A DNA stretch of 64,000 nt. Origin: Sycobia sp. Sy_11 (taxonomy: Eukaryota > Arthropoda > Insecta > Hymenoptera > Epichrysomallidae). The translations under genes and the position numbers were made by a program. Below, piece by piece: positions 30,131 to 41,990 of this stretch. Below the pieces are notes generated by a model, which worked only from the letters and a program-made list of their open reading frames with translations, searched no databases and was not told the origin of the DNA. Location of the stretch: contig JACCIC010000062.1 in assembly GCA_018907035.1 (NCBI GenBank), positions 2,812,501 to 2,876,500 on the forward strand. Reading direction: 5' to 3'. Every line of letters begins with the position of its first letter. Within the stretch, counting starts at the first letter, position 1.

Positions 30131-30415
30131 TATGGGTTCTATGCTGAAAATTATACTTTCGAGTTCGGGTGATAGAAAAAGATATCTAAGCATCTCGAGT
30201 CGACTTTTACGAAGAGTTTCATGTTCGAAGGATAGAATATATCTCGGGATAACTTCTACAGAGAGTTTAATGTTGGGAATGTAGAATGCGATATCCACAT
30301 ATCCCGAGACGACTTTTAAGAGGAGTTTGGTGTTTGGTGATAGAATACGAAATTCGCTGTAGAAGTCGTACGGTCATATCAGAACATATTTTCCAAACAC
30401 GCAACTCCAGGAACA
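30131..30415 (+). mobile_element. Foldback repeat with ~60-bp units, copy A (partial)
   Basis: Begins TTCTATGCTGAAAATTATAC and then runs through forward units that repeat the words TTCGAGTTCG, GATAGAAAAAGATATC and CTCGAGTCGACTTTTACG. Near 30350 it switches to an inverted unit (GTAGAAGTCGTACGG...). The terminus resembles those of copies B-D. It is shorter than B and appears to lose its right end near 30415. No coding capacity. Confidence 0.7.
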
Positions 30416-30685
30416 GAATTCATCGTTTTATTCTTTACAATAATTTAAACAATAAATTCTCGCTCGCTTACAGAGTGTCTCATCTGAAATCAACGACTGA
30501 GCTTACCTACTAATTTTATAGCCTTTACTTCGGCTTATCGACTTAAATTTAAACATAAATTGTGTAAGTAATCTTAAATTACTTTGCGCTTTCAGTTTTA
30601 TTTTATTATTACTACTCGACTTACATGCGATGTTAACTAAAATTAATTTAGAACATAGAAATATATTACACACAAATACATTACA

Positions 30686-31232
30686 CTTCTATGGGAAAAA
30701 TTGAACCTTCGAGTTCGAACGGTAGAAAAAGATGTCCAAGTATCTCGAGAGTACGGAGAATGTCATCTTCGGCCGATAGAATATGTCTCGGGATCACTCT
30801 TACTGAGAGTGTGCGTGTTCGAATTATAGAATACGAATTTCTTCATCGTAATCGTACCGACATACCTGGACATTGTTACCCACCAACTATACACGGCACT
30901 CCCTGTGGAAGTCGTTCCGAGAAAGCTAGACATCACTTCCTAATGACTAAACACAATACTCCCCGTAGAAGTCGTTTGGAAAGACCTAGATATTGTATTT
31001 TACCGTACCAACACGAATCTTTCCATAGAAGTTGATTTTCTCATACCTGGACGTTGTTTTGAATCAACTAAATATAATATTCCCCGTAGAAATCGCCCAG
31101 GGACACCTGGAAATCGTATTGTATCATCCGAACATACAACTGTCTATCGAAATCGTCTTGAGGCAACGGGATATCGTAATCAACCGCCCGTACACGCCAA
31201 TACAATATTTCTCAGTAAAAATCGTATTTAAA
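30686..31232 (+). mobile_element. Foldback repeat with ~60-bp units, copy B (longest)
   Basis: Left end CTTCTATGGGAAAAATTG; right end AAAAATCGTATTTA, an imperfect inverted match to the left end of the family. Forward units carry GTTCGAACGGTAGAAAAAG, GATGTCCAAGTATCTCGAG and similar. After about 30850 the same units appear as reverse complements (GTAGAAGTCGTTCCGAG, ACCTGGACATTGT). The whole could fold into one long imperfect hairpin. It lies in TA-rich DNA. A fortuitous open frame (31032-31475) overlaps it and is not a gene. Confidence 0.75.
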
Positions 31233-31810
31233 GTGTGTATATATAATATGTCCAATATAATATACATACAATATATTTACATATTTCGTGTATTTTCGTT
31301 TCTTCAATTAAATACCGTAAATATTTTCGTAGTGATGCCGATTGAAATTCCAGCAAAATGTTGGTATATGAATAGCATATTTTTGAAGCCGAAGATGAAT
31401 ATTGCCTTTTTATATATTATATATTTTTTTATATATTTTTATATATTTTATACTTTTATATGTTTTATATATTAATATACAAAGTTTCATGGGTTGTTGG
31501 TAAAGAATCCTATTTTGCTATCATTTCTTTTGTACAAACTAAAAAAACAGGCTCTTGTCACAATTCTGTAGTTAGTTTGTAGAAAAACAAAAATATAATT
31601 GTCGTCACAAACTATATTCAGTGTGTTTTGGCGTATAGAACCATTTTATAAAAGGGGGGAGAGAGAGAGAGTGAGAGACAAATTTTCTCACTTAAGAGAA
31701 AATAAAATTTACAAAAATCAAAAGATATCCATAGGTGTGAGAGTAGTGTCAGATTAACCTGAAGAACAAAAAAGATAATACCGATAACGTTACACCTTGT
31801 TTAGGATACA

Positions 31811-32140
31811 AATCTCAAAGTTGGATATGAACATTCATTTGAGCTGGCTTGGTGTTAATACTTTAAGCGGAGTACTTTGAGTTGATGCTCGTGATTCAAG
31901 ACGCCACCTAGTGGCCACTCGTGAAACTGATTATTAAAATCAATAACTTAATTTATTGATGAAAGTAAAATGATTTTCAATAAAAAACATAGCCTATGTC
32001 CTTCCCAAGATAATATAGAATCTATATGTCAAATTTCAGTACAATCGGTTCAATAGTTTTTTTGGTTATCGTGTACAAACAAAAACACACTTTGTCTTTA
32101 TAAATTAGTATGATATGATATGATATGATATGATATGATA

Positions 32141-32148
<8 letters not shown>
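31811..32148 (+). mobile_element. RTE-like non-LTR retroelement 3' end, copy 1
   Basis: A ~340-bp segment duplicated at 32596-32945. Diagnostic words are AAAAACATAGCCTATGTCCT, CAATCGGTTCAATAGTTT and the terminal TTTATAAATTAGTATGAT, followed by a (TGATA)n tail. These phrases are typical of the 3' ends of RTE-clade LINEs or their dependent SINEs in insects (from memory). No reverse-transcriptase frame is present, so it is a severely 5'-truncated copy. Confidence 0.6.

Positions 32149-32182
<34 letters not shown>
32108..32182. repeat. (TGATA)n-(TA)n repeat
   Basis: About eight TGATA units form the tail of the RTE-like copy, running into a perfect TA run. Confidence 0.95.
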
Positions 32183-32186
<4 letters not shown>

Positions 32187-32190
32187 ACAT

Positions 32191-32597
32191 TTTAAATACG
32201 GCTGCTATGGAGAAATATTTTATTGGCGTACACGGGTTGAATACAATATCCCGGTGCCTCAGTACGACTTCTACGAGGACTATTGTGTTTAGTCGTTAGG
32301 TAACGATGTCTAGATGATTTGAAACATCTGCTATGGGGACTTTCATGTTTGAACGGTAGAATACGATGCTCAGATGCCTGGGGATAATTTCAACGAGCAG
32401 TTGCGTGTTCAGACGGTAGAAGACGATGCCCAGGTATGATAAGACGACTTCTATGAAAAAATTTATATTCTATCATCCGAACACCCAAACTCCCAGTAGA
32501 AGCCGTCCGTGAATACCTGGACATCGTATTCTATCTCCCCAACCGAACAGTCTCTAGCAGTCGTCCAAGACATTCGATCGTCCGAACATGATATTCT
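32191..32597 (-). mobile_element. Foldback repeat with ~60-bp units, copy C
   Basis: Opposite orientation to copies A and B. Left end TTTAAATACGGCTGCTATGG, abutting the TA run of the RTE-like copy 1 tail. Forward half has ACGACTTCTACGAGG and GGTAGAATACGATGCTCAG units; from about 32475 the units are inverted (CAGTAGAAGCCGTCCGTG, ACCTGGACATCGTATTCTA). The right end is cut off where RTE-like copy 2 begins. Confidence 0.72.
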
Positions 32598-32945
32598 CTA
32601 ATCCCAAAGTTGGATATGACCATTAAACTGAGCTGGCCTGGTATTAATAGTTTAAGCTGACTACATTGTGTTGATATTGGACGTAATTTAAGACAGCAGC
32701 TACTGGCCGTTGGTGAAACTGACTATCAAAGCCGTTAACTATGCTCTTAATTTATTGATGAAAGTAAAATAATTTTCAATAAAAAACATAGCCTATGTCC
32801 TTTCGCAGATAGTATATAGGAACAAAATATTTTGCATTTCCGAGCAATCAGTTCAGTAGTTTTTTTTTATTTAACGTGCACAAAAAAAGCACGGTTTGTG
32901 TTTATAAATTAGTATGGTATGAAGTATGATATGATAGGGTATGGT
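32596..32945 (+). mobile_element. RTE-like non-LTR retroelement 3' end, copy 2
   Basis: Homologous to 31811-32148 along its length (shared AGTTGGATATGA, AAAAACATAGCCTATGTCCT, TTATAAATTAGTATG) but clearly diverged, with a degenerate TATGA-type tail. It starts exactly where foldback copy C ends. Confidence 0.6.
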
Positions 32946-32999
32946 GAATGACGATCGTTTTCAAGTCAACAATATTTTTTAATTAAATGAAACATTAAA

Positions 33000-33794
33000 T
33001 ATACATTACAGCTTTGTACAATTTTTCACCATCTCCTTACTCATTCGGGCAAAACGTAGTTAAATATCAACCTAGTCTTTCCTCTAATCAGTATTTGTAT
33101 TATACCCTTTCACTTAAGCGAGCCTCTCTTTCGTACTCAAACTTTTGCTCTCGAATTTCACGTAATCAGAAACAAATTCAACAGGGCAGCGGAGCGTCAC
33201 CAAATGCATCGGAAAGATTTTAATGTTTTTTAATAACCTCTCCTCCCTTCTCTTATACACACACAGAAGTACGCGTATACGTCGAGAATGAGCAGAATGA
33301 AAGAATGAACAGAATGAAAGAATGAAAGGAGGGGTTCTTTCTTATTCCTCGACAGCATTGATTTCGGCGTTCTGGTGCGCGCTCGATGGGCATCGCGTAC
33401 CGTACCGATCGAGTTGTGCGGCCCTTGGGTTAATAATCCACCCCCGCGCACACAGCTGTCTTGTCGGCTGACTGACATTGAAGCAGCAATTCTCCTACGC
33501 GCGCTTACTTTTTTACCCTTGGTTTTCATTTTTTTTCGTCTCTCTCTCTTTTTGCCTCTCTCCTGCTCTCGTATAAACCCGACAATTATCGAGGGAGTTA
33601 TTATAGGCTGCCGAGGGAGGCGTAGGTGATAGAGAAAATCATAGTGGAAAAAAGAATGACGTACATACAACTGTCGTTTCTTTTAGCTTGTTTTCCCGAC
33701 TCATTATTGATTTTTAATTTTATGTTATTAAACTTGTGTAAAGAAGTTTCAGGAATATCTGTTTCCTGTTTAGAGAAATATATAAAAAAATCAT

Positions 33795-33890
<96 letters not shown>

Positions 33891-34640
33891 TACTATGATA
33901 TCTATTATATATACGTACTCTAATATTTCGTATCAACGGAGAAAATAACCATGGCTCCATTTCCTAAAATATATATACCGTTTGCGTATCGAGCATATAC
34001 AAACACCATAACCCTCAATACGTAACATTTAATAATATTTTTCTATTACGATGTGACTAATAATTTGTCTCACTATCGATATATCATCTACCTTGAACTG
34101 AAAAAAACAATGTTTGATAACCTAAAGCTCCGAAAGGCAAGGAAAACGTAATCAAGAAAATATACATATATTCGACCGCCCGCACATTGCTATGAATTGA
34201 AATCATGAAAACAATGTTGTGTAGAGCATATCGGTGTGAGAGGAGTATAACGCCCGCAGCTTGCACACGAGTAGGCTTATGCGCGAGGAATTGAGCGCGG
34301 TTGTACCTAGATTAGGCGAGCACACGCACGTACCTAAACGGCAAAATAGTATTACTTAATAACAATTATATCAGATAAGTATATAATACTTCTATCTCAC
34401 GTAGAAAAAAAACGATACTTGTGAAATCCAATATGGAGCATAATATCATTTTCAATGGCAGATCCAATATTTGGTACAGAATATAATTTTTTTCTTGAAA
34501 ATTAAAATTTTTCAGATTATTGATAAGGCATGAAATACTAATGAAACCATACAAATTGCAAATAGCATTATTTTACCGCTGCGTACAATTAAAGCGTTTC
34601 CTTGAATATTAACAGTTAGGAATATATTAACGTATTGAAT
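33000..34640. other. Gene-free interval
   Basis: AT-rich apart from a GC-richer patch at 33340-33500. Short frames only, no domain. Confidence 0.5.
33796..33890. repeat. (CA)n-(TA)n compound microsatellite
   Basis: About 54 bp of CA followed by about 38 bp of TA. Confidence 0.95.
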
Positions 34641-34642
34641 TT

Positions 34643-34734
34643 AAAACAATTGAATTGTACTTTTGTCGACTGCCCATATACAAATTCATAAATATTTTTT
34701 TATTGGTCTTACAGTCCAATCAATTCAATCTAAA

Positions 34735-34767
<33 letters not shown>

Positions 34768-35038
34768 AAAATTAAAATAAATAAAAAAAAATTAAATAAA
34801 AATTAAAAATAAAAATTAAATTAAAAATTAAATTAAAATTATAATGCACTTTACTAACAAAGAATTTTTTCAGCTAATATTTTATTTCCAGATTAGTCTA
34901 CGGGGGTGAATGTAAACAAGGACAGTCTGACTGTCATTATAATTTTAATTTAATTTTTAATTTTTATTGGACTGTAAGACCAATAAAAAAATATTTATTA
35001 ATTTGTATATGGCCCGTCGACATAAGTACAATTAAATT
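34643..35038. mobile_element. Foldback MITE with ~75-bp terminal inverted repeats
   Basis: The left arm (34645-34720) contains GTCGACTGCCCATATACAAA and ATATTTTTTTATTGGTCTTA; the right arm (34963-35038) is its reverse complement with only a few differences. The arms extend inward through A-rich/T-rich DNA (ATAAAATTA-like versus TAATTTTAT-like words), so most of the element can self-pair. The centre (34860-34925) is unique. There is no coding capacity. Related copies lie at 20150 and 21788. Confidence 0.85.
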
Positions 35039-35498
35039 ATCAAATTTATTTTATACTTCTAAATTTGAATATTTAATAATAGTCCACTACAGCTAAAAAT
35101 ATTTATATTTTCATTACTGTAAAACAGTGCATATTTCATTGTTTGGATAGTAAATTTCAATGTGAAATATTCACTGATTGATGATAATGAAAATTTAATT
35201 GTTTTTTAGGTGCAGTAATTGATTTTGACTGAATCAAATTTCTCTAATGCATTGTTTATAATTTATGTTTTTCCATACAAGCTTAGGTATTATTTCATGG
35301 TCTCTTCAAGCAATAAAAACTTCTCACTGATCACATCTAATTTTTTCAACAACTTTCCTTAATTCCGTCACATTTTGTGGATCCATCTAAGTTATCGTCC
35401 GCAAAATTAATAACCAGATCCTTCAGTGAAATTTCACTCATTGCTTTTGAAGAAAATACGTAGGGGGACAAGAGCAGAGAAAGGGAGAAAAAGAGAGA

Positions 35499-35560
<62 letters not shown>

Positions 35561-36054
35561 GAATGAGAGAAAAGAAAGAAAGTAATGGTAATATTAGACA
35601 ACAATCGACTTTGTGATTATCCGCATCCATATTCGATATCGCAGTGAAATTTTGATTTGGCGTCGAATACGGAAAATCACGAAAGTGTGGAAGAGAAACG
35701 GGGAAAACGGATAGTCGGGTGTGTCGTCACGTTATTTGTTATGGGATCCTGATTCGAGTAGAGGGGGAGACGGTGACGTGACGACTCGACTGTAATTAAA
35801 GGACGGATGATGACTCTGCGTGAAAAGGTAAGTGGCGAAATTAGATTGGTTCATTGATTTTGCATGATGCACCAATCATAGCGGTCTGACGTAAATATAA
35901 TTGTTGCACATAGTAAATTTTTGTACATATAATTGATACATATTATAATTAAGTTTTTGGATTTTGTAAATCAATATATATTAGATAGACATTTCAGTTT
36001 ATTTTCGTATATTACTTTGATGTTAAGTAATGTGGTATATGATATTGTGCATAT
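35039..36054. other. Gene-free interval between two transposons
   Basis: AT-rich DNA with one GA microsatellite. No gene seen. Confidence 0.5.
35500..35560. repeat. (GA)n microsatellite
   Basis: GA run with one GC interruption. Confidence 0.95.
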
Positions 36055-36079
36055 ATACCATGCGATCAAATTAAACTCG

Positions 36080-37083
36080 GACTGACCAAAACAAAACAAT
36101 ATTTTTACGTATTTTAATACGAATCTTTATTATCGCTGTCAAAATAGGCTTCGTTCTAGCCAATATAAGCATGTTAACGCTTAATTCAATTTTTCATACA
36201 CCTGTTGTAAGCCTGGATTGGGATTGCCTTCAGTTCCTTTAGCGAATTAATTTTTATGGCTTTAATCGACTCATGGTACGTTCCACGAAGCGCATTTTTG
36301 AGTTTCGGAAAGGGGAAAAAGTGACAGGGAGCCAAATCTAGCGAATACGGTGGTTAAGCGATGACTTTCATTTCGTGTTTGGCCAAAAAATCAGATACAA
36401 TCGTGCTGGAATGTGTCAGCACATTCATGGTAAAAAAACTATTAATTGTCTGCCCACAAATTCGGTCGTTTACGACGAATTGCTTCACGTAGACGCCTCA
36501 CAACGGCCAAGTAGTACTCCTTATTGCTTGACCACCTGGTACGAATTCATGGTGAACCACCCTGTGGTAATCGGAAAAAACGATGAACATCATCTTGATG
36601 TTCGACCGACTTTGATGTAGTTTTTTCGGTTTCGGCTCATTTTTGGAGCGCTATATTCATAAGCCCACCAGTAATGATGCGTTTGATTAATCTAGAGTCC
36701 TCAGCTACATTTTGAAGCATCTCTTTTGATACCTCTACTCGTCATTGCTTTTGCAAACGATTCAGATGTTTTGGAATGAGTATTGACACGTTTTATATGG
36801 AAAACATTAACCACAATATGTTGAGTCGATCCATAAGAGATGTTGAGAGCCTCTTCGACAACTTTTTCGATGTTATCGTCATTAACAAAGGTGGATAGGC
36901 GACTTGCATGAGACAAGTATTCGACGACTTTACGACCGTCATTGAATGCTTTGTGCCACCCAAATACTTGCGATCGCGATTAAGTAGACTCCCCAAAACA
37001 CTTCTGCAACATATTCAACGATTCCGTAGCCGTAAATCCATTAGACACACAAAATTTCAAGGAAACTCGTTGATCAACTTTTG
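36080..37083 (-). pseudogene. Mariner transposase, lineage 2 (degenerate, near full length)
   Basis: Starts near 37080 with an N-terminal mariner segment containing QRVSLKFCVSNGFTATES and the following LNMLQKCFGEST. After a frame change come NDDNIEKV and LNISYGSTQHIVVNV, with the stretch between them shortened. The catalytic half is readable at 36620-36100: MMFIVFSDYHRVVHHEF, FLAKHEMKV, PPYSLDLAPCHFF and FPKLKNALRGTYHES. The position of the third catalytic Asp (normally in APCD) reads His, and the HDN motif reads TMN. There are several frameshifts and stops. Confidence 0.85.
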
Positions 37084-37700
37084 GTTGTAAATCATTCAAT
37101 TGGAGTTTGTATACCTCGGTAGTGACGGTTTCATTCGGTTTGAACACCTCGTAGTACAGCACATCCTGTTGGTCCCACCAAATGTACAGCAATACATTTT
37201 GGCTGTCGATGTTTCGTTTTGGTGTCGATGTGGACGGTTGACCTGGGTCCACTTATGATATATTTTATGCTTAGAATTACCATATTAGATCCGCTTTTCA
37301 TCATCAGTCACAATACGCCCCAGAAAAGTCTTCTTTTATTGCTTGGCAAGCTAATACAGTGCGATGTTGTATCAATTCATAATGGCACTTTCGGTCAAAT
37401 CGTGTGGCATCCATTTTCCTTCTTTATGAATCTTCCCCAATGCACGTAAACGTTTGCCAATTGCTCTGATACTGACTCCTAACTTATTAGCGAGCTCTTT
37501 CTGCGTTTGACCTGAGTTTTCGTTCAATAATGATTGCAATTCACTATCTTCAAATTTTCTCCTTTGTCCAGAAAGTTCTTTGTCATGAACACCGGTACCT
37601 CTACGTCTAAACCGCTGAAACCACTCTTCAAGTGTTGTAAGCAATAGAGCTTGAAGTAATCGATAAATTTCTGCTACCCTTTTCTCAAATAAAAATAATG
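37084..37700 (-). pseudogene. Mariner transposase, lineage 1 (truncated)
   Basis: The N-terminal helix-turn-helix region is open at 37644-37372: WFQRFRRRGTGVHDKE, KKF-type linker, ELQSLLNENSGQTQKELANK and LGVSIRAIGKRLRALG. After a damaged stretch (FLGRIVTDDEK region) the catalytic domain resumes with DPGQPSTSTPK, LLYIWWDQQDVLYYE and FKPNETVT. It ends at about 37084, where it joins in frame to the start of the lineage-2 transposase. The C-terminal third, including the last catalytic residue, is absent. Confidence 0.85.
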
Positions 37701-37876
37701 CAAAAGGACATGAAAAAATTTATCACGTTATAATGTTTACACAAATGATGACGCCTATTAACTGAATTTTATTGGTAATGTCAAAACTAAAAAATAAGTA
37801 CCAGATCGGAGACTTCAGACTTTTCATACTACTTATATCGCCATCTAAACGTCAAGGTTCGAAACTAATTTCGCCT

Positions 37877-37878
<2 letters not shown>

Positions 37879-37929
<51 letters not shown>
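37879..37929. repeat. (AT)n microsatellite
   Basis: Perfect run next to the mariner end. Confidence 0.95.
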
Positions 37930-37931
<2 letters not shown>

Positions 37932-40900
37932 GTGTACTATGTGCACATGAGCAGGATGTGTACAATTATATTCCCAAAAAAGAATATATTTCATTATTAT
38001 TTTAATAATTTGCTATATTGTTTCTTAAGCGAAATCGCAGCCTAATGTTTCTGAATACACATATAAATAACACACACGCATACAAGCACCACATAACTAT
38101 GCTTTGAAAACACAATACATTCAGAAATTCTAAACATAGTTTCAGTCATGAACATTTAATTGTCTAGTCTGCAAACAGAGGAACAATTTAGATGCATGTA
38201 CATTTAACGTAACCCATTAATTAATTCATATTGATCATATGATTTAATATTACACATTCACGCATTGAAATTCATAAAATAATACTAATTCAATGACTCA
38301 ACATTAAATTAATTGTGCGATTGATTTTGAATAAATAAGATTGTAAAATATGGTAATATATCTCGCTAAAAAGAAACACACCGATAAGTATATTTAATAA
38401 ATATATTTCATAAATGATCAAAAATTTTCAGAAATCTATTTATAATTAGCACTGCGGAGCCCATATATAGTATTAATATGAATTAAAATAATACATTTTA
38501 GGAGAACGTAAGTACATGCTAGAAGAGAAAAGAATTATAGCAAAAGAAATAGGGATCATCGAATATTCGCATCCGTTGTACAGTCTCTATAATATCTTTA
38601 GCTTTTTATACAATTTACGTATGTGTGTATGTGCGTATGTACATGTGTGAAACTATACTGGCAAATAAACATTCTCCCTTCTCACTTGCACGCATAAGTA
38701 AGAGCTTATGGAGTCGCGCGTGCGCGATATCGGTAGTAGGGGGTGAACATGCACGAGTGTATGCAGGTACAGCTGCACATTTATAACCACACGAAAGAGG
38801 GTGGAACAAACTCTCGTGACCGGGCGATCGCGCGGCAACGACCCTCCTCTTCTTCCTCTCTTCTATATATATTGCTGACCCTCCCTGTTCTCGCTTCGCC
38901 CAGTACGACCAATCGGAAGATCGCCAACCCCGCCAATTCGCTACCGGTGGCTACCGCCACAAGCTCTGCCGCGGGAGAGTCGTAAAAAAAGCGCGCAACT
39001 TTGCGAAAGGTACCGCGGTAACCGCGTCCCCATGTAGTGATAGACCCGTTGCGCATGCGCGTACTTGCACTCCGCACCCACCCACTTGGAGTATGAGGGA
39101 AATGTATCTCCTCGCATGGAAAATAAAATTTCCAGGCCAAAATCTTATGATGGAACGAGCCCTCGGTTAATCGGTTTTGTGGAGCGATTGTGATCATAGC
39201 GGGGTATTCAGTATAAAAAGCGCACGTGTCTGTAGTATAGGGATGAAAATATTTATGCATCAGGGTAAACTAAGCTCCATAATAGTGACGCGTGTTCATT
39301 GTAATAGCTAATTTGCCAACAAAATGATATATAAAAATCATGGCACAGATGATTTAAGAAATGATCACTTAGTCCGTACAAGAGATGCCAAAAAAACATC
39401 AATGAAACAAAAATGAAGGATACTTGTGTCTTTATACATTTTGAAAACTGATTTCCTTGAAACCACGGTTTTCAACCTGAGCGGATTATCCTTATCGGCT
39501 CCAGAATAATTCTTATTTTGAACTTGAGGTTTAACTTTCCATAATATAGTAAAATTTTTTATTTAAAATATTTTTATTTAGGTATAATAGTTGCAGACAG
39601 TGATAAAATTGAACTGAATATTCTGCATAGCAATGTAGGATGAAAAATCCTTACTTTGGAGACAGTTTAGGAAAAAAATAGATTTAAGTAAAAAATTGTA
39701 TTGAACCTTATAAAAAATATACATTGGAATTAGATTAATATTACATGTAGCTTGGTTAATTTCAAATCTTAGATAGGATATTAAAATAAGTCGCACTTGA
39801 ATTATTAACAAAGTAAAATTTGTGTATTTATGAAGATAGATAGTTTTTAAATAAAATATTCAATACATTAGTCAAAAAATAATCTAATATTGCGAACAGA
39901 AGTTGAGTTTATGAACTGTGTTGTACTTATTTCATAGGGTTGTCGCGTATCAAAAGTAGTTATAAGCTTCGCTTAGGAATATATATTTATTTAAATGCAG
40001 CTCTTGCAGGATCCTTAGTTGTGGTACGAGAGCACAAAAATACGTGAAGTATGAATACAATTATTTTGTTAAGATGGCATTGATCGAAATCGCTGCTCCG
40101 ACGCAAATTTTACGCGCGGGCCCAGGTCTTCGCTTTCGACGCCTCCTCGCAGGAAAACGAGATCGGATTGTAAAAAGGAAATTTATCGCATTCTTTTACC
40201 GTCATGCTGATTATATAGTCTCACAAAGCAACGAGAGCAGATCGCGCGGCTCACGGCGTCGGCGAGGACGCCAACCCCGGTACGCGATGCAAGTTTGATT
40301 ACGCAATCATGATGAGTTAGGGGTGGGGTGCCTATCTACGAAGAAGAGCTGTCAGAGGGTGGAAGGGACTCGAAAAATCGAGCAGCCATCCTTGACCCAC
40401 GACTTGCTCTATTCGATCCCTTTCTCTCTTTCTCCGACTCTTTCCATCTATCTTCGGCCATTACCCCTTTCGCAAGCCATTTGAAAAAAGCCTCACGTAC
40501 ACGCCGCGAAATTGACCAGACAATTTTAAAGCCCACTTAATACCGGGAAAAATTGCCGCCTCGCTATCGCATGAATAAAAATTACCGCAGGAGATGTGCG
40601 AGGGTTCGAGGCGAAAGAGAGGGAAGAGTCGCGGAAAAGTTAACGATTGAGGGAGTTCATGTCGACTTCTCTCCCGCTCGACTACAATTAATACGTGAAG
40701 TTTAATGCACGCTCCGTCGGTGGTGCTCAAATTTCGCGTCTTTAGTTAGAAAAACATTCAGCTATCCTTTTTAATTTCTTTTCAGACGCTACCAGTCTAC
40801 CGTGCTATCGATAATTTATCTTCCAAACAGTCCATTGCATGCTAAAATCATTACACATAATTCTGCTGCTCGATTACAACAAGATCATATATAGAACATG

Positions 40901-41990
40901 AAAAGGCTTCTCTTTATGAAACGCAATTCTTTTTGAGAAGAGAATGATGAAAATTGCAGAAATAAACGGAAGCCAAAGGACCGCGCGTGTAAAAATTCGT
41001 TCGTCGGCGAAATTACAGCGTATCTCCATCGCCGTTTTAATTTGTTCATTTTCCGCGCTTAAGAATTCATGCACACGACTGCGATCTTAATGAAAAATCA
41101 AAGCAAACGTTAGTTGGTTCGTGCATTTTATTCGTCATTTTATATCCGACCTCCTTCTCTCTCTTTTTATGAGCAGTTAAATAGCTGATTCTAGAGTTCG
41201 TTACGCCGTCTCAACTGTTAGCAGTGTCCCTTCTGTTTATTCCATCTTTTTATCGTGCAAATGGCACAGAATTAAAGATTAAATAAAGTGAATATCTTCG
41301 AAGGCAGAGACGCTTTGAGCAATATTTTCATCTTTCCTTCTACTTGTCGGACATAAAGCGAGAAACAATTTCATTCCCTTACTTCTGGTCTTCTGGATTC
41401 TTTGACTGCAAACTCATGTTTATTCGCCTGAGCATGTAAGAGAAATAAGATAACGGCGGTTCTGTATCATCAAGCTAGATCAATATATGCAAATAGTTGT
41501 CCGTTACAGATAAATTCTAAATTGTCTTTTAGAAATTCAATTTTCGGAGTCACACTTTTTGTTATGTACGTCGATTCATTATATATATATAGATGATTTC
41601 ACGAAATAGGAATCTACTTAGTACTCAAATCGTACTCACTGATATATACCTGCTTCTCATGAATTGAAATGCGAATCGATAGCAGGACTCATACAAAACA
41701 AACGAGTTTTATGAAAAAAGAAGAGAATAACGTCTCTTTTTTCTGGAATACGTGTGTGTGCGCGCGCGCGCGCTTGTATGAGTTCGTGTCGCTGCACCTC
41801 TCGTATGTATGCTGAGCTAAACAATAGTACTGCACATGACACTCGGCTTTTTGTGCAAGCCGCATATGGAATTGGCCACTCGATACGTGCGTTACGGATT
41901 ATACACGCAGTCTTGTTCAATAAGAACAAGGCTAGAGAGATAGATAGAGAGTGAAGAAAGAGACTCATAAAAGATGAAAATTAGACGTAC
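37930..41990. other. Gene-free interval with a CpG-rich island
   Basis: AT-rich flanks surround CpG-richer islands at about 38800-39100 and 40080-40560. Frames of 159 codons (38781-39260, -) and 84 codons (40044-40298, +) are present, but neither has a domain and both follow the CpG composition. No gene is supported. Confidence 0.5.
39050..39061. promoter_or_regulatory. NRF1/Ewg-type palindrome in a CpG-rich island
   Basis: The sequence TGCGCATGCGCG matches the palindromic NRF1 (insect Ewg) binding consensus. It lies in a CpG-rich patch, as expected for a promoter of a broadly expressed gene, but no transcript is visible next to it. Confidence 0.3.

Larger units (their letters stand above)
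36055..37885 (-). mobile_element. Composite, inactive mariner transposon
   Basis: Contains transposase remnants of two different mariner lineages, both on the - strand. Possible diverged terminal inverted repeats are GCGATCAAATTAAACTCGGA near 36062 and, read from the other end, GGCGAAATTAGTTTCGAAC near 37864. The right end abuts a TA microsatellite, consistent with mariner's TA target. Both transposase parts are disrupted, so the element is immobile. Confidence 0.8.

Noticed and set aside
31032..31475. 147-codon frame (+)
   Set aside because: The first half is a translation of foldback copy B, the second half of AT-rich DNA.
38781..39260. 159-codon frame (-) in a CpG-rich island
   Set aside because: The composition follows the CpG-rich DNA; no domain recognised, no supporting splice sites.
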